Assembly: GCA_964035575.1 (NCBI GenBank)
Contig: OZ037874.1
Span: 806,001 to 870,000, forward strand
Direction: 5' to 3'
Length of the DNA: 64,000 nt
DNA from: Rhynchopus sp. YZ270_cl-10
Taxonomy: Eukaryota > Euglenozoa > Diplonemea > Diplonemida > Diplonemidae
How positions within the stretch are numbered: the stretch's first letter is position 1; each line of letters begins with the position of its first letter. Under the pieces are notes generated by a model, which did no database searches, was not told where the DNA came from, and saw nothing but the letters and a program-made list of their open reading frames with translations. A program made the translations under genes and the position numbers. Positions 10,571 to 21,852 of this stretch are shown here, piece by piece.

Positions 10571-11766
10571 CAGGTTCACGAGTATCAACACAAACACAAT
10601 GCCAAGCGGGAGCGGGACTCGGATGAAAACGTTTCGGCGCAACTGCAGCAAGGGGAGGCGAAGAAGCAGAAGATTGACTTGATTGCCTTTATGAACGATG
10701 ATGGAACGTTTAAAGGGACGAGCTAGTGGCATCTCCTTCAGCTCGCTCCCTTTTGTACTCTGGAATGTAAGAGTGGTATCGGGTTCACCAAGGACAACCT
10801 CAAGGGCGCAAAACTCTGACCAGCACAGAAGGTGTTTGCCGCGTGCGCTGCTAAAAAGCATGAGATCGTTTCCAAATCATGGAAGCTGGACCTGAAGGGT
10901 GTGGATGAGCCCCGAAGCACCAGCGAGAAAGTCAACGCCGGTTTCGCACAGCTCAAGAAGTGCCTCTTCCAGTATTCAGTGCCCGACGTTGAGACACACA
11001 AGCCTGCCTCGAAAGTCCGAATTAACTCTCTGGCAGTTACTTTAGCATCACTGTGTGGGTTTAACGATGGGTCTAAGTTCTGTATCACAACCGAGAAGAT
11101 TTCGTTTAAATTGGGCGGGAACGGCATTAACAGCGTGGCTGAGGTTTACGTCGCTGGTCGTGCAGACGCAGAGGGACAGGTTGTCCTGATCTGGGAGGAC
11201 AAGCTCTCGAAGCGGCAGAAAACTCTGATAGGAGGAAATGCAGACATGCTCCAGGATTCTGCTGCCCAGATCATTGGGGAGATGCTTTCAGTTCACTACC
11301 GCAACAACCTCAGGCAATACAAGCCGGCAGAGGTGTACGCCATCCGCCTGATCGCCGACATAGTCGCCTTCTTCAGGATGGAGATGAGCGAAGAGGAGAT
11401 CAAGGCAGTGTGCACGGACGGTGTCATCCCGAACCCCAAACTGCAGGTATGAACTTCTTGTTGCTTATTTTTTTTTTTCTCTTGTATCAACAATGACTCT
11501 ACCCCACGAGTGGAGATCTGTCAATCGTGTCGACCGAAGCCTTTGTGCTTCAAAAAGGTTTAGACGCAGTTGTCCTCAACCCTTAAGAAAAGCTTTTATT
11601 ACTTCATTATTACTTCACAGAGTTCAATTCAGTAGTGAATATTATTATACCGTTTTTGTTTCAACAGGTTGACTACGTTCCGGCGGATGCCCTGCAACCT
11701 GGCGAGGACTATGGAGTGAGCCTGCTGGACCCTGACAACCGACTCTGGTTCGTGCATCCGTGCTGA
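10571..11766 (+). pseudogene. Decayed gene with a PD-(D/E)XK nuclease-like motif and one intron
   Basis: One frame runs through this stretch and reads like real protein, but it is interrupted in about two places near its 5' end and has no clear start codon. It opens with a charged region (EYQHKHNAKRERDSDENVS). A long open block follows whose core, GRAD then eight residues later IWEDK (about 11156-11205), resembles the D...ExK active site of PD-(D/E)XK nucleases such as those of Crinkler/RHS-type proteins. A typical GT-AG intron splits the 3' part, and the second exon ends in WFVHPC and a stop at 11764-11766. The family assignment is tentative. An intron and an AATAAA signal set it apart from its intronless neighbours and suggest a foreign source or different expression rules. 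Confidence 0.55.
11447..11667 (+). other. Predicted GT-AG intron, 221 bp
   Basis: The upstream reading frame ends ...CTGCAG and then meets GTATGA and a stop. At 11668 the sequence resumes in phase 0 (VDYVPADALQPGEDYG...) directly after TTTGTTTCAACAG. The interval is T/A-rich, unlike the flanking coding DNA. The inference is a cis-spliced intron; such introns are rare in kinetoplastids. Confidence 0.65.
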
Positions 11767-12336
11767 GATGCTGAAGCGTCAACTGCCCGAATCACCAATG
11801 TGGGAGTCGAAGAAAACTGGCAAGAAGACTGATCCGAGCAAACTCTAGCCTGCGGGAATAGTGCCCATGACATGTCTCGCAAATAAAGTCTCGTGATTCT
11901 TAGATTACCCACGAAGTAAAAGTAAAAGTAAAAGTAAAAGGAAAAGGAAAAGCGGGAGAGTTTCGGACAAAACAGAAGATATGGTTTAAGAAAATAAATT
12001 GAGTGAAAACTGTGCAAGACCTCAAATTACGTGAGGAGATGCGAGAATGAAAATAATGACAAACAAAACAATGATCTACAGTGCAAAGGGCTCACCGCCG
12101 GCTGACCACCATATCAGCGATAAGGGAGTCGCACCCGAGAATCATGTCCAACCGTCGGCTTTGTTAGGTAACGGTATGAAAGACCCAAAGAACGACGGCT
12201 TACCACGCGGTGAAGTCGGAAAAGTCAACAACAACGGGGGAAAGACGGGAAGACACAACGACAAAAAGACGACTTACCACGCGGTGAAGTCGGAAAAGGC
12301 AACAAAAAGAGAACAAAAAAAGGGGAAAACGGGAAT
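11767..12336. other. Insert spacer with AATAAA signal and simple repeats
   Basis: Behind the decayed gene there is an AATAAA at 11882-11887. An AGTAAA/AAAAGG simple repeat follows at 11915-11953. A 26-bp exact direct repeat (CTTACCACGCGGTGAAGTCG and six more bases) occurs at 12199-12224 and 12273-12298. No gene is supported; the 114-residue frame at 12047-12391 is Lys/Asn-rich and runs through the repeats. Confidence 0.5.
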
Positions 12337-12688
12337 ATGGGAGAGGTGTCAGACGACGAGTTCAACAAGGATTTCGAGACGCTGCGTTTAGAGGGCATTC
12401 CGTATGTTTTTTGGACAGGGTTTTTAGAGAGTGACATGTGGGACGAGCCGGTGAAGACAGTCGAGCCTAACTGTGGACAATCCTTGGGTGGTTTCATTTT
12501 GAACTGGTGTCGGAACCGGGCACGCGTACGTCAGCTTTAATAATGTCGTGTGTGTAGCCGAGCCGCACAGTTTTGCGCTAAATGAGGTCAACAAAAGCAA
12601 TGGTTTTGTTGAGGAGAAGAAGCCGAACGTCGAAAAGGCAAGCCAACGAAGGGACCAACACGATGACAACACGACAACACACGAATAG
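12337..12688 (+). pseudogene. Possible remnant of an unknown small gene
   Basis: A 67-residue frame (12337-12540, MGEVSDDEFNKDFETL...) has protein-like composition. A second frame, open from 12506 to 12688 (VGTGHAYVSFNNVVCVAEPH), overlaps its end. The GHAYVSF string faintly recalls an RRM RNP1 motif, but this is too little to assign a family. It lies in the same insert as the nuclease-like gene and may be part of the same imported segment. Confidence 0.3.
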
Positions 12689-13442
12689 TACAGCAGTACC
12701 CATACCGGTGCGGAGAGCACACCATCATGCTGCTGCGTTTCCGAGTACATACTAGAGCGTACCACCATGCACCGTGCGACCTCCGGAAGGCAGTGCCGGA
12801 GTTTTTTGCTTGCAGAATTTCAGACCTCGGCTTTGGAAGGAAGCAAGGCCACGTTAGATGACAGACATGATGATCATTTTCTGCCTGCCGCCGTCGCAGT
12901 AAAGTTGCGCACCCGTGATCAGGGTCAACACCAGGCACGAGTTTCAGCGTCACCGCCACCTTCACAAAGACGTAGAGTCGCGCATACTCACCACCCACAC
13001 GTTGTGCGCGAAGACACGTGCCTCAGAATAAAGGGGGAGAGACACGAAAATAGAAATGATGCACGAATGGGATATATAATAAACGGTGCACAGGGCTGAC
13101 AAGAAGACCGCTGTGTGTGTTTTATGGAAGGCTGGTGCAGGGACTGGTGTTGTGCAGGCTGTGATGCCCTGTCGTGCCTAGGGAGCTTTCTGCAGTTTAA
13201 CAGACCAAAACAATATAAGAAATGATGAGTAGGGGGATTCAATGCAAAGAAAAAGGAGGATGGAGTTGAGAAGGGTTGAGAATCAGAGTGTTACAGTTTA
13301 AAGGGAAGGAAACGACACTAACAAAACATTGAGAGTATACCGGTTCTGGTGAAGATAACAACAGGTTATGCTAATACAGGAAACTACATGTAATGCTGAA
13401 GGTAACGAAGGTAAATACAGGTTATGCTGAACGTATGCGTAG
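12689..13442. other. Remainder of the foreign-looking insert, no gene seen
   Basis: This part is less T-rich than the array spacers. It has an AATAAA at 13028-13033 and a TATATAATAAAC string at about 13073-13084. Frames on both strands lack convincing composition. Homology with the A-type spacer returns at about 13443. Confidence 0.45.
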
Positions 13443-14263
13443 ATTGAATAGTTGCCGTCCATGTTCTGTTGCAAGTCAAAGCCTCCCACTCCACACCCAC
13501 ACCCTCCCTTACCCACACATCCATCTTCACATTCACTCACCCACCCGTTTCCTTCGGTTTACAGCAAAACGCCACTTTTCTTGTGCAACTACACAGAAAA
13601 CAGAAAGGTGGGAGCAGTGCGAGATTCTCTTTTATTTGTGGATGAGTTGTTACGAAAGAGCATTCGTGTTGTTACCGTTGCTTAATTTTCTTTTCTTCTT
13701 TCCATTTTTCTTCTTTTGAGGTGATCCAGTCTCACGCCTTTTCACACATTTTCACTTGGCTTCTCACATTTTCACATGGTTTCGCGGTGTGAAAAAGTGT
13801 GTACGAAAGTGAAAAAAAAACTGCTTCACGCACTCTGAGTGGATTCCTCCAGAAAAAAAACTTGGTGTTTTCACATGGTTTCACACATTTTCACTTGATT
13901 TCACACGTTTTCACGGTGTGAAAAATAGTGCACACCTCATCTTTCCATTTTTCTTGTTTGCTGACGGACCACTGTCTCAAGAGAAGGTAGCTTTACACGA
14001 AGCCGACAGGCGAGACAGTTTAAAAAGAAAGAAAAACTAAAGTCTGTTTTCCACCCCCCTGTGCTTTCCTTTGTCTCTCCCCTGTTCCTGCTTTGCCCCA
14101 AAGCCTGGACCCATCTCCACCCAAACACGAATTCTTGCAGCATTTCATACACACACAAAAGTAACAAAGACAAAAGCATAAACAAAAGCGAAAACTCGCA
14201 GCAAAGAAGGAAGAAGCAGTAAGGCAGGGCCAGGAACCACACCCAGCAGGCAGGGAACATACA
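13443..14263 (+). repeat. Type A spacer, resumed, with 5' leader of copy 3
   Basis: Colinear with about 2811-3398 of the copy 1 spacer, except for the 221-bp insertion at 13718-13938. It carries the same pyrimidine tract and TTCTTGCAG (AG at 14139-14140) before copy 3. Confidence 0.75.
13718..13938. mobile_element. 221-bp insertion flanked by a 16-bp direct repeat
   Basis: Absent from the corresponding places in the copy 1 and copy 3 spacers. The ends are GAGGTG and CACCTC, a 6-bp inverted repeat. The flanking TCTTTCCATTTTTCTT occurs at 13697-13712 and again at 13940-13955, as expected of a target-site duplication. The interior consists of repeated TTTTCAC(A/T) words and their complements, so it can fold back on itself. 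There is no coding capacity; the family is unknown. Confidence 0.65.
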
Positions 14264-17200
14264 ATGCACAGACTAGTGTGCATACTGTGGTGTGCTGCAG
14301 CCGTGCTTGCTGCGGGCACACCGTTGGAGAAGTCCTCGAACAAGCCCTTTGACCCCGAGTCGTTCTCGTCTGACTTCTCTGCACTGACGGAGAGCTTCAA
14401 GGCAAAGGCCATCAGCGCAGTGTCGGACGAGGTGGCGTCGTACATGGACGAAATTGGGGTGACTGCGCTGCTCAACGGCATTGTTGACTCAAATCTGGGA
14501 CAGTACCTGAACCAGTCTGCAGTGGCTCTTGACGACATGGTTGACTACTTTGCGGACTCGTCTGTGAAGGACAGACTTGAGGGGGCAGTGAACAAAGTTA
14601 CCGGGAAGCTTGTGACGAACCTGAAGGAGCTTGCTGGTCTTGTGAGCCCGTCGAAGTCATCAGGAAACACAGCCGCTGCGGACAAGCGGACAGCCACTGC
14701 ACAGGCAGGCTCGATTGGGGATGTGGTGGTGGCGACAGTGGGGTTGGGGATCTCGCCGTCGGTGAAGACTGCGACGTACAAGGGGCAGGACTTCTCTGCG
14801 TCGTGGTCGGCTGGGTTCCACTTCCAGGTGGGGATGGACATTGCAACGATGTCTGATGCTGTGGTGGCGCTTGGTGGTGGTGCTTCTGTTGGGTTCACTG
14901 CTGGGGAACTTCCGGACGTCACGAAGGCCGACCCCGCAGCCGGAAACGAGGCAGCAAGACAGAAGGCAACGCTTTCCCGCATGGCATCGGTGCTGTCCGG
15001 AGAGGAGGAGGGTGCAGAAGAGTCGGGCCTGCTGAGCAAGCTTGACGACGACCTTGAGGCCACAATCGGTCTTGACTTCTTCGCATCTGCAGAGGACCTG
15101 ACAGGGTTTGCATACAAGGTGAGCGTCACACTGCCCGAGTTCTCGCACATCAAGGAGCTGCACGTGTACCTGAGCCACCCGCAGTGGGGGTGTCTCTCAG
15201 TCAACCCTTCTGCGATGTACGCACCTGTTGTGTCTGGGTGGGGCATCACGCTGTACTCCGGAAAGCCGTCTGGGATGCTGGCTGCGGCACCTGGGCTGTG
15301 GAGCAGTCTGGACGCTGCGTCGACTGAGATGGCGGACCTGAAGGGGAAGTGGGATTCCAAGTGGGGTGCTGGTGCGCTGATGGTTGGGGACACCATGACG
15401 ATTGCGAGCACAGGATCGCTGGACCTGAGCCGCAGTGCCTGCACAGCAAAGAAGACAGTGACGGACGCGGGGTCTGACCCGTCCGCGGATGTCATCAAGA
15501 AGATAACAAGCGTGTCGAACGACGTTGCAAACAAGGTGGCCGACGTTGTGTCCTTCATCGAGACGTCGAAGGCCCTGATTCTGGACGCGTCCTTCACTGT
15601 GCCGTTCTGTGTGGGTGAGTGCAGCGCCACACCGTACAGCGACGAGTCTTCCTTGTCAGGAAGCGCCACTCTGAAGTTCACTGCAGACCACAACGGCGGT
15701 GAGGTGGACCTGTACGTGGACGGGATCACCTTCGGCGGACTCACAACTGTGATTGCTGAGCCGCTTCCTCATGCTGCGAAGGAGGTTCTGATCGACATGA
15801 TGCAGCCGCTGGCGGGCCTTGGCCTTGGGAAGTCGAGTGTGATTGTGACGGTGACGAGCGAAGGTGTGTCTGTGACTGCTGCAGGAAGCCCGTCGTTCCC
15901 TGCCTCGTCTGGGACGAGTGCGTTTGAGGCTGTCCTGAGGACGATTTCCGATGCGGTTGTGGAGCTGAAGGCAAGCATGACCTACAGTGGCGCTGCGTCA
16001 CTGGAGCTGGATGTGGGCACACCGCCGTCCACCTCAAAGGGGACGCTTGCCGTTGTGAGCGAGGACGGAAAAGAAGGGTTTGCGCTGTTTGCGAAGGCTG
16101 CGGATGTGGGTGAGTTGGACGTTGGTGTGTCCCTCCCACTCAGAATCTGTGTCGGGTCGTGCTCGTCTGTGTCGCCACAGTACCTGCACCTCAAGGGGAC
16201 ACTTGCTCTGGAGCTGAGTGGCGAGGAGCAGAACGTGGAAGGTGAGCTTGTGATGGATGGGTGGTGGAACAAGGCTTTTGACGTCCCCTTTGTGAACATT
16301 GCGGACATCATCCTGGGCCTTGCAATGAACCTGGAGACGTTCCTGCCGTCGAAGCTGGACCTGGGTGGTGCTGTGTGTCTGGGGAAGTCGCAGGACTGTG
16401 AGGCCAGCACCGGCACGTACGTGAAGGGAAGAGCCTACGTTGGGCTTGACCTGGCAGCACCCGAGAACAGCTACTACATCATGATGATCAGCAAGCTCAC
16501 TGTGGGCACGATCTTCGACCTGATTGGGGAGTACTCCTCCTTTGTGAAGGACCTCGACATTGACGGCAAATTCCCAGCACTGGCCGAGTCTGGGATCTAC
16601 CCGTACGACGCTGACGCGCAATGCACGGGACAGAGCGGGACGGGCGCACCCCACACCTTTGACAAGAGCTGCTACGCGTACATGTCGTTCAACGGTGCGG
16701 GTGAGGACAAGACACTGACCTTCAAGGATGGTGAGCTGGTGATCCCGAATGGTGTTGCCTTCTCGGGGAAGATCGACTTCTTTGGGTGGAACTTCGGTGT
16801 GCAGGCACACGTGACGGAGACGAAGTTTGACATGGCAGCAACGATGGACAAGGTGGACTTTGCGATTGGCGGTGTGAAGATCATGGAGATCGGGAAGGCC
16901 CCGTCCGCCACGTCTCCGTCCGAGGTGTCGGGTGGTGCCTACTTCCACGTTGTGGCCGACTCTGGTGCGATCCTGCTGAACATCGAGGGTGCCTTCGCAA
17001 TCCCTGTCCTGCGCTCCTACGGCTACATGAACATTGAGCTGAACTCAAAGATCTTCAGCTTCACGTCTGACATGCACCTCTTCGACGGTGCACTGACCTC
17101 GAAGACGTCTGTGCAGTGGAACTGGGACCTGACGTACTTCAAGGCACAGATGGAGGACATCAGCTTTGGTGGGGTTGTTGTTGTGAAGGACGTGCACTTT

Positions 17201-19507
17201 GAGTACAACTCGGCTGCGTCGTCCATTGACCTGGGTGTCTCGATCTCTGTCCTCTCCATTGTGTCTGTGGCAGCTGACCTGCAGATCAAGGGAGACCAGA
17301 TTGCGTTTGACGTGTCTGCGGACCTGGCACTCGTCACGATCAGTGTTTCGGGCACGGCGGAGATTGCGACACCGTTCCACGACTCGCACTTTACGCTGCA
17401 CGTCTCTGTGTCTGCGGGGGGTGTGGCGAAGGCGATTTTCGACGCCGGTAAGAAGGCATGTGAAGCTGTGGCTGCGACTGCGACGAAGGCGTGGGACGGT
17501 CTTTACAATGGCATGAGTGCTGAGGCGAGTGCGATCAAGCACTTGTTCTCCTCCGCACTGTCGAGCATGGCGCACGAGGCAGAAGAGCTGATGCACGACA
17601 TCAGCAAGTTCTTCAGCGACGTGATGGGTGCGCTCAACTCGATCCCCCTCTTGGGGAGTGTGTTTGGAGCTTTGGGAGACTTTGCCGGAGGGATCTCAAA
17701 CGTGGCGAACAGCCTCTTTGGGACGACGTCAAGCTCGCACATTGTGACAACATCTGATCGCAACGAGTACGGCTGCTACTACAAGTACCAGAGCACCCAT
17801 GTGTGCCACCACTACTTGTTCTACTCCAGCTGCCACTACGACAACGGGAAGTGGTTCCCCGACCGTCTGTGCATGATCAGGGTGGCCATTGCTGCACAGC
17901 AAGTCAAGATCCACGGTCTCAAGGGACAGATCTTGCAGGTTCAGCTCGCAGGGTCGAAGGCTGTCAACAAAGGTCTCAGCGACTTCGTCTCTGGTGCGTC
18001 TCTGCAGTACCCGGAGGTACAAAACTTCAGCAGCACCTACCCGATGGACAAGCCAATGCCGACTGTTGCAGCGAAGGTGAGGGTCAGCCAGCTCACGTCG
18101 AACGGGATTGAGCACGGTGTGGAGATGACAAAGGACATCCTCATCAACCCTTCCACGGAAGCGTCCCTGGCAGCGTCGCACAACAGTGCAACGGAGTACC
18201 TTGCCAAGGAGGCAGCTAGCTTCACCGTCAACGGCCAGAACCCTACCAGAAACGGAGTGAGCCACAGTGAGCTGCTGTCGCTCCAGAACCAGCTCACAGC
18301 CGCAGCAGTCAAGCTGTCGCAGTACATGTTCGACGAGGTCAAGGTGGAGAGTGAGGAGCGCCATGCTGAGGCGCTTGTCCGTGACGCAGATGTGCTCGCA
18401 GGCAACGATGGCGACGACGACAACACCACCACAACCAACAGCACCGGAAGTGGCTACTTCCCAGAGTTCTCTCGCCCCATCCTGCAGCACACCAAGCACC
18501 GTGAGTCGGTGTCGCCGTGTGTGGACGTGACGGCTGTCCTGGAGAAGCAGCAGCCACACTTCCGCCACGTGGACAAGCACTGCAAGAAAGGTACCACCGT
18601 GCACCTGCGGTCTGTGGAGGCGCTGTCAGACTTTGACACCTGCGAGCACGTCTCGAAGCACAAGGTGGAGTGGGTTGGTGTGGACGGGTGTGGCGGGGTG
18701 AGCGAGCCAGTCTACACTGTTGTGTTCCGTTCGCACGGGATGCCGTCGTTTGTGTCGGTGCCAGACTACTACATTGTGGGGCGTCTTGGTGACGAGAGCG
18801 GGCCGCGCACAACTGGCTCTGCGGGTGGGATGGGCGAGTGTGGCGCAAACGTGACGATGACGTACGAGGACTCTGAGCCGCACATGGTGGCAGGTTCGTT
18901 CTGGAAGGTGGTGCGCACGTGGACGACAGCACTGGACGTGCCCGCACACTGCACACGTGCACAGTCGCGCCCTGTGTCGAAGGAGCAGACGATTCTGTTC
19001 GGGAACTCGGACCGGAATGTGGAGGACCTGTCGTGGGCTGGGGTTGAGGCGGACGTTGCGGCTGCGACTGGCGAGGGTGTGAGCCGTGTGCGGATTGCGT
19101 CGAGGCACGGTGGCTACGTGGGGATGAGTGCGGACGGGGACAGCGTTGTGCGCACAGACGGGCGTGGTGTGGACTCCGTGTGGTGCCTGACGCCAACACG
19201 TGCAGCAGGGATGTTCAAGATGAGTGCGACGGGTGCGGGCTGCCTGCTTGGGACGGACGGAGGTGCTGTTGTGTGTGAGGCGAAGGGCGCAGGCTACGCG
19301 GGTGCTGACGTGCTCTTCGCCACTGGTGCGGCGAAGCAGGTGGGTGCCGTGAAGCAGCACTTCCTCAACGTGCAGCTCCACCGCGGCCTCTGTCTGGCGG
19401 TCGACCCTTTCCGCAACTCTGGTGCCTTCACTGCGGCCTGCACCGGTGCAGGCAGCGGCAACGACTTCTACATTGAGACACTGCAGTCTGGCCTGAAGCA
19501 CTGCTAG
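14264..19507 (+). CDS. Array copy 3, type A giant secreted/surface protein (1747 aa)
   Basis: Complete and intronless, with the same layout as copy 2: signal peptide, long beta-rich ectodomain, helical Ala-rich stretch, variable segment, Cys-containing Ig-like block and trefoil-like tail ending in QSGLKHC. Differences from copy 2 in the first 1150 residues are only a handful (for example GALG for GGLG near 1143). The variable segment instead matches copy 1 almost perfectly (KWFPDRLCMIRVAIAAQQVKIHG, DKPMPTVAAK, DEVKVESEERH). This patchwork argues for gene conversion within the array. It is preceded by the same pyrimidine tract and leader as copy 2. Confidence 0.93.
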   Translation: MHRLVCILWCAAAVLAAGTPLEKSSNKPFDPESFSSDFSALTESFKAKAISAVSDEVASYMDEIGVTALLNGIVDSNLGQYLNQSAVALDDMVDYFADSSVKDRLEGAVNKVTGKLVTNLKELAGLVSPSKSSGNTAAADKRTATAQAGSIGDVVVATVGLGISPSVKTATYKGQDFSASWSAGFHFQVGMDIATMSDAVVALGGGASVGFTAGELPDVTKADPAAGNEAARQKATLSRMASVLSGEEEGAEESGLLSKLDDDLEATIGLDFFASAEDLTGFAYKVSVTLPEFSHIKELHVYLSHPQWGCLSVNPSAMYAPVVSGWGITLYSGKPSGMLAAAPGLWSSLDAASTEMADLKGKWDSKWGAGALMVGDTMTIASTGSLDLSRSACTAKKTVTDAGSDPSADVIKKITSVSNDVANKVADVVSFIETSKALILDASFTVPFCVGECSATPYSDESSLSGSATLKFTADHNGGEVDLYVDGITFGGLTTVIAEPLPHAAKEVLIDMMQPLAGLGLGKSSVIVTVTSEGVSVTAAGSPSFPASSGTSAFEAVLRTISDAVVELKASMTYSGAASLELDVGTPPSTSKGTLAVVSEDGKEGFALFAKAADVGELDVGVSLPLRICVGSCSSVSPQYLHLKGTLALELSGEEQNVEGELVMDGWWNKAFDVPFVNIADIILGLAMNLETFLPSKLDLGGAVCLGKSQDCEASTGTYVKGRAYVGLDLAAPENSYYIMMISKLTVGTIFDLIGEYSSFVKDLDIDGKFPALAESGIYPYDADAQCTGQSGTGAPHTFDKSCYAYMSFNGAGEDKTLTFKDGELVIPNGVAFSGKIDFFGWNFGVQAHVTETKFDMAATMDKVDFAIGGVKIMEIGKAPSATSPSEVSGGAYFHVVADSGAILLNIEGAFAIPVLRSYGYMNIELNSKIFSFTSDMHLFDGALTSKTSVQWNWDLTYFKAQMEDISFGGVVVVKDVHFEYNSAASSIDLGVSISVLSIVSVAADLQIKGDQIAFDVSADLALVTISVSGTAEIATPFHDSHFTLHVSVSAGGVAKAIFDAGKKACEAVAATATKAWDGLYNGMSAEASAIKHLFSSALSSMAHEAEELMHDISKFFSDVMGALNSIPLLGSVFGALGDFAGGISNVANSLFGTTSSSHIVTTSDRNEYGCYYKYQSTHVCHHYLFYSSCHYDNGKWFPDRLCMIRVAIAAQQVKIHGLKGQILQVQLAGSKAVNKGLSDFVSGASLQYPEVQNFSSTYPMDKPMPTVAAKVRVSQLTSNGIEHGVEMTKDILINPSTEASLAASHNSATEYLAKEAASFTVNGQNPTRNGVSHSELLSLQNQLTAAAVKLSQYMFDEVKVESEERHAEALVRDADVLAGNDGDDDNTTTTNSTGSGYFPEFSRPILQHTKHRESVSPCVDVTAVLEKQQPHFRHVDKHCKKGTTVHLRSVEALSDFDTCEHVSKHKVEWVGVDGCGGVSEPVYTVVFRSHGMPSFVSVPDYYIVGRLGDESGPRTTGSAGGMGECGANVTMTYEDSEPHMVAGSFWKVVRTWTTALDVPAHCTRAQSRPVSKEQTILFGNSDRNVEDLSWAGVEADVAAATGEGVSRVRIASRHGGYVGMSADGDSVVRTDGRGVDSVWCLTPTRAAGMFKMSATGAGCLLGTDGGAVVCEAKGAGYAGADVLFATGAAKQVGAVKQHFLNVQLHRGLCLAVDPFRNSGAFTAACTGAGSGNDFYIETLQSGLKHC

Positions 19508-21486
19508 GGTGTGGTGGTGTGCACATAGAACAAGTAGACACCTGGTCACACTTCTTTTGATGTTGCGTTGTTTTGTTTTGTTTTATTTGTGTTTTTTGTA
19601 CTTTTACAACTGACCTCCCTTCTCCCTTGACCCCTGCACGAAGCCATGCAACCAACCTCACAAGGATGTTTTACCTTGCTGCAGTTAGTTCACTCACCTG
19701 GTGCCTTAGAACCACTGGACAGGGACGTCTTATCGTCCGACAGTGTGTGTGCAGTGCTGCTGTGTGTGACCACGTGTCACACTGGCAGTGTACTCTGCAC
19801 AAAAGCACATACGAAAAGAAAAAATACGAAATATTCAGAAACGGGTGTTTGCTGAACGTTGAAAACAGCTGGTTGCTGTTACTGTTGTTGTTGGTACTTG
19901 GTGTGGTTGGTTCTGGTTTGTGTGCAGGGTGTTAGTTCCCTTCTGGTTCTCTGTTTTATTTTTCTTCTTCTGTTTTCCCGTTTCGTGCATCTGATCACGA
20001 AACCTCGTGCGCTCGGAGGCACTTTTTATTTTCTGGGTGAAAACCAAGAGAGACCGATGCGCGTCTCACCAACCTTTTTCATTTTTTTACCCATTTTTCG
20101 TTCTGACGTGTTTCATCGTGAGGTGTTTCTCATCAGAGTTTTTCCTGTTCCTTTCGTCTTTTCTTTTCTTTTCACGTTACACGAACCAGTCGCTCCTCTC
20201 CTTCCCTCTTCCTATGTTTGATGCAGATTCACAGAAAATCGCCATCATTTCCTCTCCTTTTTTTGGGTTGCCAAACAGGCCAGATCAGACGCTTATTTCT
20301 CCTTTTCACTAAAGTTGAGTTGAAACAAATTCTTCTCTTCGTTTTAGAAAAGGTTGCTACATATTTTTTGTTCTTTCAAACGCACTGAGAGGTGCATTCA
20401 TTTCATTCAAGTAAAAAGAAACCATTTTGCGATGTCTTGTTGATGTGGTGAAGGGGCGGTAGCTGCCCTTTCCCTTTCCCTTTGCTTTCTGGATCCCTCT
20501 CAGTAGCCTGTCGTGCACTGCTCTTGGGAAGACTGCAAAGTGACACACATTTCAAAGCGAACGAGACTGCGAGGTGGGGATGAACGTAGATTGAAATAGT
20601 TTCCCTGTCTGTGTTCTGTTGCAAGTCAAAGTCTCCCACTCCACACCCACACCCTCCCTTACCCACACATCCATCTTCACATTCACTCCCCCACCCGTTT
20701 CCTTCGGTTTACAGCAAAACACCACTTTTCTTGTGCAACTACACAGAAAACAGAAAGGTGGGAGCAGTGCGAGATTCTCTTTTATTTGTGGATGAGTTGT
20801 TACGAAAGAGCATTCGCGTTGTTACCGTTGTTTAATTTTCTTTTCTTCTTTCCATTTTTTCATTTTTCCATTTTTTCGTTTGTCGTTTCTTTATTTCCCT
20901 TTTTCCTCTTTTTCCCTGCCTCTACTTTTCTTTATTGTTTTACTTTCGAAGGAAAATTACCACGTTCCCGGTAACGTTCTGGACATTAAAAAAAATTCGT
21001 AGGCAGCTTTACACATTCCAGACACAAGCAACAAAAATAAATGGTACACACAAGAAATAAAACAATTTGTTTTAGTGTCCAGCTTCCCTCCCCTTTTTTC
21101 GTTACACCCGAAAAAATACGCAGTTTTATCCTGACCCGCTTTTTCCTGCATTGTTGTACCACAATCATAGTATAAAACATGATAGCCATCTTGTATGTTT
21201 GCCTTTTTTTTTCTCTCTCTTTCCTGCATTCAACTAACATTTGAAAACCCCATACAAAAGAGGTTGTGTTCCAATTAACGAAGAACGCAAAAGAAAGAAA
21301 CCATATTTTTTTTTGCAGGGAAAGTCTGATAAAAATAACGTAATACATACATGATGCAACCCTGGACCCCTCCAGGAGACATTGAGGTACTCAAAAATAA
21401 ATACTGTGGGATGGAGACGTTTACTTTGGCCCCGCCCCTACCTTTTTTTTCCTTTATTTTTATTTTATTTTTTTTGAAAGAATACT

Positions 21487-21520
21487 AGGTGACTAAGCAC
21501 AGAGAGGCTTAGGGTCATCT
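21487..21520 (+). repeat. 35-bp hairpin motif, copy 1 of 5
   Basis: Reads AGGTGACTAAGCACAGAGAG... and ends GGGTCATCT. The two ends are complementary, giving a short stem. The other copies are at 28367, 37225, 63057 and 63246. Confidence 0.6.
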
Positions 21521-21852
21521 TATAATCTACTCTTCTCTTTCCCCCCCAAGCAGAGAGCCGGTTTCTAGGGTTACGTAGAAACTGCTGCTCTGCTTTAATT
21601 TGCTCAACACTTTATTTCACCACGTTGTTCTGACAACCATCTTTCAGACCAACACAGAAGGTTGGTCAGAGTCGTAGGCAACTGTGCGCGACAGACAGTG
21701 TTGCGCACAGTTCAGCCTTGACAACAGCACAGGAGAAACGCTGTTTCAGGGAGTGGTGCGATTTAAAAAAAAAAGGGAAAAAAGGAAAAAAAAAGAAAAG
21801 GAAAAAAGAAAAAGAACGCATCTTCATCATTTGTTTTGGCAAGTGAAGCGTC

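Noticed and set aside
12588-12998. 136-residue minus-strand frame in the insert
   Set aside because: Composition is Cys/Arg/His-rich without motifs, and it overlaps a plus-strand stretch that reads better.
20957-21348. Minus-strand frames of 90-120 residues between copies 3 and 4
   Set aside because: They lie in A/T-run sequence with no protein-like pattern and no matching frame in other spacers.
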